DNA of 11,803 bases, taken from assembly GCA_964402115.1 (NCBI GenBank), contig CAYOBW010000222.1, forward strand, positions 1 through 11,803, read 5' to 3'. The stretch is from CAYOBW01 sp964402115 (GTDB lineage: Bacteria > Verrucomicrobiota > Kiritimatiellia > UBA8416 > CAYOBW01). This document shows, piece after piece, positions 6,013-11,803 of the stretch; position 1 is the stretch's first letter; the number at the start of each line of letters is the position of its first letter. Both the position numbers and the translations under genes were made by a program. Under the pieces are notes generated by a model that worked only from the letters and a program-made list of their open reading frames with translations, did no database searches and was not told the DNA's origin.

Positions 6013-7068
6013 ATGCAGACGATGACCGGGTTGGAGCGTTGTCAGGCGGTGTTGAACGGCGGGGTGCCCGACCGGGTGCCGGTGGTGCCGCAGACGTTTC
6101 TCTTCGCGCTCGAGACCGCTGGCCTGCGGGTCTGCGACGTCGTGCGCAGCCCCGCCCGCATGGCCGATGCGCTGGCCCGCTGCCAGGCGGAGCTGGGTTA
6201 CGACGGGTGCGTCATCGATTTCGACGACGCCACCATGGCCGAGGCCATGGGCGCCCGCGTGGTCTACCGCGACGACGAGCCTGCCATCGTGGACGACGAG
6301 CATCCCGTGCTCAAGGATCTGCGCGACCTGGACAAGCTGCGGCTGCCGGATCCGTGGAGTACGGCGCGGTTGCCGCTGTGGCTCGAAACGACCCGGTTGC
6401 TGGTCGAGAAGTTGGGGGACCGCGTGTTCGTGATGGGGCGGGCCGACCAGGGGCCCTTCAGCGTGGCCTGCCTGCTGCGCGGCACCCAGCAGTTCATGAT
6501 GGACCTCATGGATGAAGAGAACCACGCGCTGATCCTGCGGCTGATCGATTTCTGCCGGCAGGCCTGCGCCCGCTTCGCGCTGGCCCAGAAGGAGGCCGGC
6601 GCCCACGCGACTTCCATCGGGGACGCCCTGGCCGGCCCGAACCTGATCTCGCCGGACTTGTACCGGCAGTTCGCCTGGGGGCCCGAGCGGCTGCTGACGC
6701 AGGAGGTGCAGGCCGTCGGCCTGCCGTTCTCGATCCACATCTGCGGGAACACCACCGGCATCATCGGCGACATGGGCCGGACGGGGGCGCGGCTGCTGGA
6801 GGTGGACTGGCAGCTCGACATGGCCGCGGCCCGCGCTGCCGTGCCCGCGGAGACCGTGCTGATGGGCAACGTCAATCCCAGCGATCCGCTGGTGTTCGGC
6901 ACGCCCGCCCAGGTGACGGAGGCCGCGCGCAAGGTTCTGAGCGCCACCGACGGGCGGGGGTTGATCCTGAGTTCGGGCTGCGCGCTGGGGCGCAATACGC
7001 CGCCCGCGAATGTGCGTGCGCTCGTGGCGGCGGCGGAACAATTCGGGCGCCCGGGACAGCGCGGATGA
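6013..7068 (+). CDS. UroD/MtaA-family protein with intact zinc site, probable corrinoid-dependent methyltransferase
   Basis: This 351-residue protein has the length and (beta/alpha)8 pattern of the uroporphyrinogen decarboxylase superfamily. It carries the His-X-Cys...Cys zinc signature of methylcobamide:thiol methyltransferases (MtaA/MtbA type): HICGNT with H242 and C244, and C323 in SSGCALGRNTPPAN. Those enzymes move a methyl group from a corrinoid protein to a thiol. The arginine-rich N-terminal motif of true heme-pathway UroD is not seen, so heme synthesis is unlikely. A GGGGAGG site 7 bases upstream supports ATG 6013; M4 is an alternative. Its stop overlaps the next gene (ATGA), so the two are translated together. 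No corrinoid protein gene is visible nearby, and the methyl donor is unknown. Confidence 0.83.
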   Translation: MQTMTGLERCQAVLNGGVPDRVPVVPQTFLFALETAGLRVCDVVRSPARMADALARCQAELGYDGCVIDFDDATMAEAMGARVVYRDDEPAIVDDEHPVLKDLRDLDKLRLPDPWSTARLPLWLETTRLLVEKLGDRVFVMGRADQGPFSVACLLRGTQQFMMDLMDEENHALILRLIDFCRQACARFALAQKEAGAHATSIGDALAGPNLISPDLYRQFAWGPERLLTQEVQAVGLPFSIHICGNTTGIIGDMGRTGARLLEVDWQLDMAAARAAVPAETVLMGNVNPSDPLVFGTPAQVTEAARKVLSATDGRGLILSSGCALGRNTPPANVRALVAAAEQFGRPGQRG

Positions 7069-8174
7069 ACGACCGTGAGCGGATCCTGACGCTGCTGGAC
7101 GGCGAACGTCCGGACCGCGTGCCGTGGTGCGGCGATCTCGACTACTGGGCCACGGCGCTGGTCGGCCGCGGGGTCAAGCCGGCGGGCTTTCAGCGCAGCC
7201 GGGCCTACCTGGACTGGCATCAGGACCTGGGCGTCGGGTTCTACCTGCAGGGCTACTTCCCTTTTACGGCCACCGTGGACGGGGGCGCCGTGCGGGAGTG
7301 GCGCGAGGGGCTCCGGCGCTACCGCGAGATCGCCACGCCCAGGGGCACGCTGCGCGAGTGCTGGCAGTGGATGCCCGACGATTTCACGGAGGGGCCGGTC
7401 GAGCACCTCGTGAAGTCGGTCGCCGATCTGCCCGCCTACCAGTGGATCCACGCCCACACCCGCTACGAGCCCGACTACGCCTTCGCGCAGGAACGGCTCG
7501 GCCAGCTCCGGCACAGCGGCGCGGGGGTGATGCTGGCCTATCTCCCCAAAAGCCCGCTGATGCAGCTGGTGGCGCTGGACGCCGGCATCATGGCAGTCGT
7601 GGAGATGGCGACCGACGACGAGGCGCTGTTCGCGGAGACCGTGGCCGTGGTTAAGGCGTCCCATGACCGGGCGGCCCGCCTGTCGGTGGAGAGTCCGGCC
7701 GAGGTGCTGATGATTCCCGAGAACCTCTCTTCCGAAGTTGTCGGGCCCGCCCTCTTTGCGTCCTACATGCGCCCGTACCAGGCGGAGTGGGCCGCGGCGA
7801 TCCGCGAGGCCGGCAAGTTCTCCTGCATCCATCTCGATGGCACGCTGAAGGGGTTGCTGCGCGAGGAGTGCGGGGTGGGGCTGACCTTCATCGAGGCCAT
7901 GACGCCGGCGCCCGTGGGCGACCTGGCGGTCGAGGACTGGGCCGGGTTCTGCGGCGAGCCGCACACCGTGCTCTGGGGCGGCATCCCCGGCGGTTTCTTC
8001 ACGCCGCTGGTCTCCGACGCGGTCTTCGATGACCATGTGCGGCGGGTGCTGGCCGTGATGCGGCAGGCGCCGCGCTACGTGCTGGGCGTGGCCGACCAGG
8101 TGCCGCCGGGCGGCCTGGAGTCGCGGGTGCGCCGCGTGCGGGAGCTGGTTGAGCTGCACGGGCGCTACGGGTGA
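7065..8174 (+). CDS. UroD-family paralogue lacking the zinc cysteines
   Basis: This 369-residue UroD-superfamily protein begins with the usual NDRERILTLLDGERPDRVPW motif. The zinc site is altered: HLDG (H256, D258) replaces His-X-Cys, and the C-terminal cysteine is replaced (ADQVPPGG, D344 at the equivalent place). Asp could still bind a metal, or the protein may bind a corrinoid or substrate without methyl-transfer activity of the MtaA kind. The start overlaps the upstream stop (ATGA), implying coupled translation and probably a matched or heteromeric function. Tandem UroD-like paralogues are common in Lentisphaerota- and Planctomycetota-type genomes, but their reactions are mostly unknown. 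Confidence 0.8.
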   Translation: MNDRERILTLLDGERPDRVPWCGDLDYWATALVGRGVKPAGFQRSRAYLDWHQDLGVGFYLQGYFPFTATVDGGAVREWREGLRRYREIATPRGTLRECWQWMPDDFTEGPVEHLVKSVADLPAYQWIHAHTRYEPDYAFAQERLGQLRHSGAGVMLAYLPKSPLMQLVALDAGIMAVVEMATDDEALFAETVAVVKASHDRAARLSVESPAEVLMIPENLSSEVVGPALFASYMRPYQAEWAAAIREAGKFSCIHLDGTLKGLLREECGVGLTFIEAMTPAPVGDLAVEDWAGFCGEPHTVLWGGIPGGFFTPLVSDAVFDDHVRRVLAVMRQAPRYVLGVADQVPPGGLESRVRRVRELVELHGRYG

Positions 8175-8182
8175 GTTTTGCC

Positions 8183-8217
8183 GTTCACTGTTCACTGTTC
8201 ACCGTTCACTGATTACG
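8183..8217 (+). repeat. Heptamer tandem repeat (GTTCACT) before the transporter gene
   Basis: Four gap-free 7-base units lie at 8183-8210 (GTTCACT, GTTCACT, GTTCACC, GTTCACT), followed by a degenerate GATTACG at 8211-8217. It fills most of the 55-base gap between the second UroD-like gene and the transporter and ends just before the ribosome site. In reverse complement (GTGAACA) it resembles the CTGAACA units at 5970-5997. Confidence 0.8.
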
Positions 8218-8229
8218 CGGAGTGCACAC

Positions 8230-9606
8230 ATGGCTAACAACATGGTCGGACGCAATCGCTGGTTTCTCGTCATCGCCACCTGCGTATCCTCGCTCGGCGG
8301 CTTTCTGTTCGGCTACGACAACATCGTCATCAGCGGCGCCATCGGCTACCTGACCAAGGCCTTCGGGCTCGATGCCGCGGGCGTGGGGTGGGCGGCCGGT
8401 TGCGCGCTGGTGGGGTGCCTTGGCGGCTCGGCCGGCGCGGGGTGGGTCGCCGATCGGATCGGGCTGAAGCGCAGCCTCTACATCTGCGCGGCGTGCTTTG
8501 CCGCATCTTCCGCGGGCGTCATGGTCTCGCACTCCCTGGCGAGTTTCGTGGCCTGGCGGATCCTGGGCGGCGTCGGGATCGGCGCGGCGTCCATCCTGGC
8601 GCCCATGTACATCGCCGAGATTGCGCCCACCCGCGTCCGCGGGCGGCTGGTCACGCTTTACCAGTTGGGCATCGTCCTGGGCATCCTCTGCGCGGTCTTC
8701 GTCAACATGCTGATCCAGAAGGCCGGCGACGAGGCGTGGAACACCACGATCGGCTGGAAGTGGATGTTTTTCGCCGGCGTCGTGCCCGCGGCGCTTTTCG
8801 GCGTGGTAATCGTTCCGGCGCTGGAAAGCCCGCGCTGGCTGATGAAGATGGGTCGCATCGCCGCGGCCGAGGACGTGTTGACCCGGATCAACGGGCAGGC
8901 CGTCGCGGCGGTGGAATCGCGCGGCATCCAGGACTCGCTTGTGGACGACACCGGCCGTTTCTCCGAGCTGTTCACGACGGGGTTCCGGCGTGCGCTCATC
9001 ATCGGCATCCTCCTGGCCGGCCTGTCGCAGACCAGCGGCATCACGCCGGTGTTCTCGTTTCTGCCCTCCATCTTCGAGGCCGCCGGCGCCCGGACGGGCG
9101 ACGCGTTCTTCCAGTCGGTGCTGGTCAGCGTCATCAACACCGTGTTCACCCTCTTCGCCCTGTGGCTGGTGGACAAGGCCGGCCGGCGCACGCTGCTGGT
9201 CATCGGCACCGTCGCCCAGTTCCTGGCCTTCAGCGCCGTCGGGCTGATGTATCTCATCGGCGGTTACCCCGTCGGCATCCTGGTTGGCGTGATGGCGTTC
9301 GTGGCGGCGCATGCCATCGGCAACGGCGTGATTTGCTGGGTGATCATCTCCGAGATCTTCCCGACGAAAGTGCGCGGGCGGGCGATGTCGGTTGCCACGA
9401 CGGCGCTCTGGATCTGCGCCTACCTCGGCAACCAGGTCTTCCCGTCGCTCCAGCGCGCGCTCGGCAACCACGGGGTGTTCTGGGTATTCGCCGGCATGGC
9501 GCTCGTCAACACGATCGTGGTGCTGACCCTCGTGCCGGAGACCAAGGGCCGCTCCCTCGAGGAGATCGGGGCGATGTTCGTGCGGCGCAAGGACGCGCGC
9601 GGCTAG
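8230..9606 (+). CDS. MFS sugar transporter, sugar porter family
   Basis: This 458-residue, 12-helix proton-coupled sugar uptake protein of the inner membrane has the sugar-porter signatures in order: GGFLFGYDNIVISGA (23-37), DRIGLKR (75-81), PMYIAEIAPTRVRG (125-138), SPRW (200-203), DKAGRR (315-320), SEIFPTKVRGRA (374-385) and VPETKGRS (435-442). Q145 and W370 match ligand-contacting positions of XylE. The helix 7 motif, normally QQ-x-x-G-x-N, is S266-Q-T-S-G-I-T272, so substrate preference may differ. Start 8230 has GGAG 7 bases upstream; a longer frame from 8149 reads through the repeats and is rejected. It follows the UroD-like pair by 55 bases in the same direction and is probably in the same operon, with heptamer repeats between them. 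Confidence 0.92.
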   Translation: MANNMVGRNRWFLVIATCVSSLGGFLFGYDNIVISGAIGYLTKAFGLDAAGVGWAAGCALVGCLGGSAGAGWVADRIGLKRSLYICAACFAASSAGVMVSHSLASFVAWRILGGVGIGAASILAPMYIAEIAPTRVRGRLVTLYQLGIVLGILCAVFVNMLIQKAGDEAWNTTIGWKWMFFAGVVPAALFGVVIVPALESPRWLMKMGRIAAAEDVLTRINGQAVAAVESRGIQDSLVDDTGRFSELFTTGFRRALIIGILLAGLSQTSGITPVFSFLPSIFEAAGARTGDAFFQSVLVSVINTVFTLFALWLVDKAGRRTLLVIGTVAQFLAFSAVGLMYLIGGYPVGILVGVMAFVAAHAIGNGVICWVIISEIFPTKVRGRAMSVATTALWICAYLGNQVFPSLQRALGNHGVFWVFAGMALVNTIVVLTLVPETKGRSLEEIGAMFVRRKDARG

Positions 9607-9623
9607 CGGCGCGGGACGCGCCG
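9607..9623 (+). terminator. Hairpin immediately after the transporter stop
   Basis: CGGCGCG (9607-9613) and CGCGCCG (9617-9623) form a perfect 7-bp stem with a GGA loop, starting directly after the TAG. No T tract follows, so it may act in mRNA 3'-end protection or factor-dependent termination. Confidence 0.45.
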
Positions 9624-9730
9624 GTCAGGTGCCGATGCGCGCGACCCCGGACGCCGCCGGACGTGCGGGGGACCCTGATCCTCAGCGGAGTGGCTCTCCG
9701 ACGCGACAGGTGTTGGCACAGAGCGTGGGC

Positions 9731-9787
9731 AACGTCCGGCGTCATGGTGGCGAGCTTGCGAGCCGACCATGCGCGCCGAGGTTGGCC
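9731..9787 (+). repeat. Dispersed repeat, copy A
   Basis: Positions 9749-9787 match copy C (10896-10934) at 34 of 39 positions. Positions 9731-9764 match copy B (10108-10141) at 29 of 34. All copies share a GCGAG/CGAG...TTGCGAG core. Copies lie only in gene-free DNA right of the transporter, which suggests a genome-wide interspersed repeat family and not a gene. Confidence 0.65.
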
Positions 9788-9880
9788 CGTGTTGCGCGGG
9801 CGCCACCGCGTCCCCCGCCATGTCGTCTCCGCTGCTCGTCAGAGTACCGGCTTCAGCGGCCCCCTCTGCGCGAGAGATTC

Positions 9881-9954
9881 AATGTCCAACACGGAATGTC
9901 CAAGGGCGAAGTTCACCTCCCCCCTTGTTCATTGGACATTCCGTGCTGGACACT
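9881..9954. repeat. Long inverted repeat with heptamer-phased arms
   Basis: Arm 9881-9903 and the reverse complement of arm 9932-9954 match at 21 of 23 positions, around a 28-base loop containing a C-rich run (9918-9924). The left arm is built of 7-base units (AATGTCC, AACACGG, AATGTCC, AAGGGCG), the same unit length as the arrays at 5970 and 8183. It would form a very stable hairpin and resembles REP/BIME or MITE-like intergenic elements. Confidence 0.7.
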
Positions 9955-10027
9955 GGGTGTTGAGATCGAAAAGCCGTTTTGTGGCAAACCACTGACTTAC
10001 GACTGAAGTCTCAGACAAGCCGGGCGT

Positions 10028-10068
10028 GGCGGCCTGAAGGCCCGCCGCCAGCTTCCGCCTGAAGGCGG
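10028..10068. repeat. Pair of adjacent hairpins with TGAA loops
   Basis: Hairpin one (10028-10046) has a GGCC/GGCC stem with an outer GGC/GCC extension past one bulged base. Hairpin two (10055-10068) has a CCGCC/GGCGG stem. Both carry a TGAA tetraloop, so the unit CCTGAAGG is repeated. The surrounding stretch 9955-10330 has no convincing gene; plus- and minus-strand frames there are low-complexity or arginine-rich translations of repeats. Confidence 0.5.
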
Positions 10069-10107
10069 TACTCCGACACGCATTCCGCCCTGCCGCGCAC
10101 CGGGCCG

Positions 10108-10141
10108 AACGGCCGGCGTCACGGGGCCGAGCTTGCGAGGC
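10108..10141 (+). repeat. Dispersed repeat, copy B
   Basis: It matches copy A (9731-9764) at 29 of 34 positions and includes the identical core CGAGCTTGCGAG (10128-10139). The 3' half found in copies A and C is diverged here. Flanking arms GGCCGAAC (10103-10110) and GTTCGGCC (10152-10159) form an 8-bp inverted repeat around it. Confidence 0.55.
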
Positions 10142-10330
10142 TACCGCCGCTGTTCGGCCGTGATCGTCCTTTCCTGAACGGCCCGCCCAATCAATGCATC
10201 CCCACTCGTCCTCGTCGTCGTCCTCGTTCTCGTACTCGATCCCCACTTCTTCGAGTACGCGTACGAGGACCGTTCGCTTCGCTCACTGAGGACGATGTAC
10301 TCCGGAATCCCTCCATCTTCCTCCCGCAGA

Positions 10331-10383
10331 ACCTCTGTCCCATAGACGTCCATGTCGGAAGTCATTGGCCCGGCCAAGGGCCA
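10331..10383. repeat. 53-base direct repeat, left copy
   Basis: It matches 11751-11803 at 47 of 53 positions in the same orientation. It includes the hairpin TTGGCCC-GGCCAA-GGGCCAA (10365-10384). A minus-strand frame beginning here (MAGPMTSDMDVYGTEVLREE, down to 10141) turns into arginine/serine-rich low-complexity sequence and is probably repeat-derived and not a working gene. Acidic codon runs of GAG/GAC type at 10201-10245 are simple-sequence DNA. Confidence 0.7.
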
Positions 10384-10407
10384 AGGACTGCCGTGGCGTC
10401 TACGGAG

Positions 10408-10442
10408 GGGGGTGGATGTGACGCGTGCAGCGATCCACCCCC
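10408..10442. repeat. Inverted repeat GGGGGTGGAT / ATCCACCCCC
   Basis: Perfect 10-bp arms (10408-10417 and 10433-10442) enclose a 15-base loop. It is a strong hairpin in DNA with no convincing gene (10384-10630). It lies 24 bases after the left 53-base repeat and could be a terminator stem (no T tract) or a mobile-element end. Confidence 0.55.
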
Positions 10443-10634
10443 GCTACCAAGGCGGACACTAGAACTTCAGGGGTGGAGGCACAAGGCAAAACGGCGGGCG
10501 GAGGCTCGAAGTGGGTGGATGAGTAGGGGCGTGTCATGTGGCGTGGACCGGGAAGAGGGTTTGAACAGGCGCCTTCGCCGATAGGCTACGGCGTCCCACA
10601 GAAGGACGCAAAGGACGCGAAGGAAGATCGAAGC

Positions 10635-10766
10635 GGTTGGGACATGCTCACGGCCGAGATGAAGCAGTATGAGTATGCCATCGGTGAAGGAGGGCGGACT
10701 TCGTATGCGGCGCCTGCCGGGTATCACGATAACTGCGTGATGGCGTTGGCTCTGGCGAATCATGGT
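10635..10766 (+). pseudogene. Remnant of a phage terminase large subunit C-terminus
   Basis: Read on the plus strand, this piece gives GWDMLTAEMKQYEY, then AIGEGGRTSYAAPAGYHDN and CVMALALANHG. This matches the end of the large terminase nuclease domain, where an ELK.YEY-type segment is followed by APxGxHDDxVMALALA. The second Asp of HDD is Asn here. Nothing of the ATPase or the rest of the nuclease is present. Upstream the frame runs into a KDAKDAKED segment encoded by a short direct repeat (about 10603-10624), and downstream it enters dispersed repeat C. It is a decayed scrap of a prophage, unrelated in position to the integrated element at 498-5779. Confidence 0.65.
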
Positions 10767-10895
10767 CGGTGCGAGAGCGAGAGTGCGGGCACGATGGTGC
10801 GGTTGCTGGTGAGGGGCGGCGGAGTGGCGTGGTGCGATGGGGTCGAGGCGGGAGAGGGCAGTGGTCGGGTAGGCTGTACGGCGAGGGTCAGGTTC

Positions 10896-10934
10896 GGCGA
10901 GTTTGCGAGCCTACCATGCACGACGATGTTGGCC
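10896..10934 (+). repeat. Dispersed repeat, copy C
   Basis: It matches copy A (9749-9787) at 34 of 39 positions without gaps. It ends 5 bases before the stop codon of the minus-strand membrane-protein gene that begins at 11346. Confidence 0.65.
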
Positions 10935-10938
10935 TGCC

Positions 10939-11346
10939 TCATGGATTCGCTTGCTTGAAGAAGGCAGTCTGGTCATTCCCTGAATACCAGAGTTCTATGG
11001 TTCCACCGTTCCCCCTCCAGTACTGACAGTCGTTCCTGGGCGCAAACCATGTTGGCTCCTGGATAGGCACTTGGCGTGCCTCCGGCCAGAGCCGCAGGGA
11101 GTGCGCGATCCGTTCAAGATCGGTTGCCGGAATCCGAAACGAGAGGAAGACAACAGCATGGCTGAGGCGGCTTTCGGCTCGCTCAATCGACACGCTCTCC
11201 GGAATTGGGTCTGCGATGAACTTGCGAAACAGGTGGCTTGGGCGACTCTCAAGTAGGGCCGCAACTGCAATAGCGACGCCAATCGCCACCAGCATGGCGA
11301 GTGCAACAAGGCAGCCTTTCGCCCGTGATCCATTCTTCGCATTCAT
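10939..11346 (-). CDS. Membrane-anchored hypothetical protein
   Basis: The 135 residues have a short basic N-terminus (MNAKNGSRAKG), one strong transmembrane helix (GCLVALAMLVAIGVAIAVAA, about 11-30) and a soluble domain of about 100 residues expected on the outer face. That domain contains predicted strand/helix segments and aromatic-rich motifs (YWRGNGGTIELWYSGNDQTA). I do not recognise a family. ATG 11346 is chosen; the frame extends four codons further to a TTG at 11358, and neither start has a clear ribosome site. It follows another small membrane-protein gene in the same direction, 50 bases apart, within the segment bounded by 53-base direct repeats. Confidence 0.6.
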   Translation of the reverse strand: MNAKNGSRAKGCLVALAMLVAIGVAIAVAALLESRPSHLFRKFIADPIPESVSIERAESRLSHAVVFLSFRIPATDLERIAHSLRLWPEARQVPIQEPTWFAPRNDCQYWRGNGGTIELWYSGNDQTAFFKQANP

Positions 11347-11396
11347 GTCAGAGGCCAACGCCCCGGTTCAGACTGCGAGACCCTCCGCGGGTCGAG

Positions 11397-11735
11397 CTAG
11401 TCTGCGACCGGACGTTGGCACTGGTTGATCCCCTTCATGCAGAGCGCCGCATTGACCCCCGAGAGCAGACCGAAACCGATCATGAGCCCGGTGGCGAGGC
11501 GGAGCATCTCCTGTTGATCGTGCAGGTGCGACTCGAAACCCGCCTCGGTCTGCCTGATTCTCTGCTTCAGTACGTCAACGTCGGTCGTCTCCGCAAGCTT
11601 CTTGGCGAACTCCGGCATTCTCATCCGCCGTTCGGCAAAGAAGCCGTCAATGGCATGAGCCGTCTGCCACGAAATGACGGCGCCGACCACCGTCAGGCAA
11701 CACACCAACAAGTTCGCCACAAGGAAGACTCTCAC
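11397..11735 (-). CDS. Small two-helix membrane protein
   Basis: The 112 residues have an N-terminal transmembrane helix (about 3-24), a charged helical, coiled-coil-prone middle (AERRMRMPEFAKKLAETTDV, then DVLKQRIRQTEAGFESHLHD) and a second membrane helix (about 81-100). The family is unknown. The layout of two membrane helices around a helical periplasmic segment recalls sensor or chemoreceptor-like input parts, but no output domain is present. The start is GTG at 11735, supported by an AGGGGA ribosome site about 4 bases upstream. It lies 15 bases from the right 53-base repeat, which may hold its promoter. Confidence 0.6.
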   Translation of the reverse strand: MRVFLVANLLVCCLTVVGAVISWQTAHAIDGFFAERRMRMPEFAKKLAETTDVDVLKQRIRQTEAGFESHLHDQQEMLRLATGLMIGFGLLSGVNAALCMKGINQCQRPVAD

Positions 11736-11750
11736 TATTCCCCTTTGCCA

Positions 11751-11803
11751 ACCTCTGTCCTTTAGTCGTCAATGTCGGAAGTCACGGGCCCGGCCAAGGG
11801 CCA
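11751..11803. repeat. 53-base direct repeat, right copy (cut by window end)
   Basis: It matches 10331-10383 at 47 of 53 positions and may continue past the window. In the minus-strand frame corresponding to the left copy it reads AGPVTSDIDD and then a stop, so any shared coding frame is broken here. Confidence 0.7.

Noticed and set aside
6013..8174. Heme-biosynthesis uroporphyrinogen decarboxylase (hemE)
   Set aside because: The first protein has the MtaA-type zinc cysteines, neither shows the N-terminal arginine motif of hemE, and no other heme gene is nearby.
6264..8195. 643-residue open frame on the minus strand, antisense to the UroD-like genes
   Set aside because: It is a high-GC shadow frame rich in Arg, His, Pro and Gly. 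The plus-strand genes have clear family motifs.
8183..8217. CRISPR-like array
   Set aside because: Units are 7 bases with no spacers; it is a simple tandem repeat.
8388..9995. 535-residue open frame overlapping the transporter in another frame, and minus-strand counterpart 8206-9471
   Set aside because: Composition is dominated by Arg, Gly, His and Ala, without any motif. Both shadow a confident MFS gene.
10141..10377. 78-residue minus-strand frame starting in the 53-base repeat
   Set aside because: It begins plausibly (MAGPMTSDMDVYGTEV) but becomes Ser/Arg/Thr repeats encoded by simple-sequence DNA, and the equivalent frame in the right repeat copy has a stop.

Overview
The window joins GC-rich chromosomal DNA to a more modest-GC integrated mobile element and, on the right, a gene-poor stretch full of repeats and phage debris. 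No taxonomic marker is present. Two UroD/MtaA-type corrinoid-methyltransferase-like proteins beside a sugar-porter transporter, together with intergenic heptamer repeats, would fit a high-GC member of the Planctomycetota-Verrucomicrobiota-Lentisphaerota-Kiritimatiellota group. That placement is an inference from gene content only.

Left (1-497): the last 33 codons of an unidentified plus-strand gene, a hairpin just past its stop, then about 390 bases without a convincing gene. This stretch holds two short inverted repeats (220-238 and 262-278) and four copies of GTCCGA arranged as an inverted pair of direct repeats (354-487), a possible replication or operator region of the element.

Element (about 498-5779): all genes lie on the minus strand, so they are transcribed from right to left. 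In that order they are a tyrosine integrase (5610-4279), a 97-residue basic protein overlapping it (TGATG), a short control region, a Cro/CI-type repressor (3838-3629), an AlpA/excisionase-like HTH protein (3625-3290), a possible 94-residue Cys-rich protein (3306-3022), and an 837-residue primase-polymerase fused to an SF3 (P4/D5-type) helicase (3011-498). The right edge is a 45-base 3' portion of a tRNA-Lys(UUU) gene that carries a textbook inverted core site across the anticodon loop. This is a minimal integrate-regulate-replicate module with no visible capsid, packaging, conjugation or cargo genes, resembling a P4-like satellite or an integrative plasmid. The partner attachment site and intact tRNA gene are not visible in the window.

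Chromosomal operon (6013-9606): two UroD-family genes with an ATGA overlap, followed after 55 bases by a sugar-porter-family MFS transporter. The first UroD-like protein keeps the His-X-Cys...Cys zinc site of methylcobamide methyltransferases; the second has lost both cysteines. Heptamer-phased repeats lie directly upstream of the ribosome binding sites of the first UroD-like gene and the transporter gene.

Right (9607-11803): hairpins, a 23-bp-arm inverted repeat, three copies of a dispersed repeat built around CGAGCTTGCGAG, a decayed C-terminal piece of a phage large terminase (10635-10766), and two small membrane-protein genes on the minus strand (11346-10939 and 11735-11397). A 53-base direct repeat occurs at 10331-10383 and again at the very end (11751-11803), enclosing the terminase scrap and both membrane genes.
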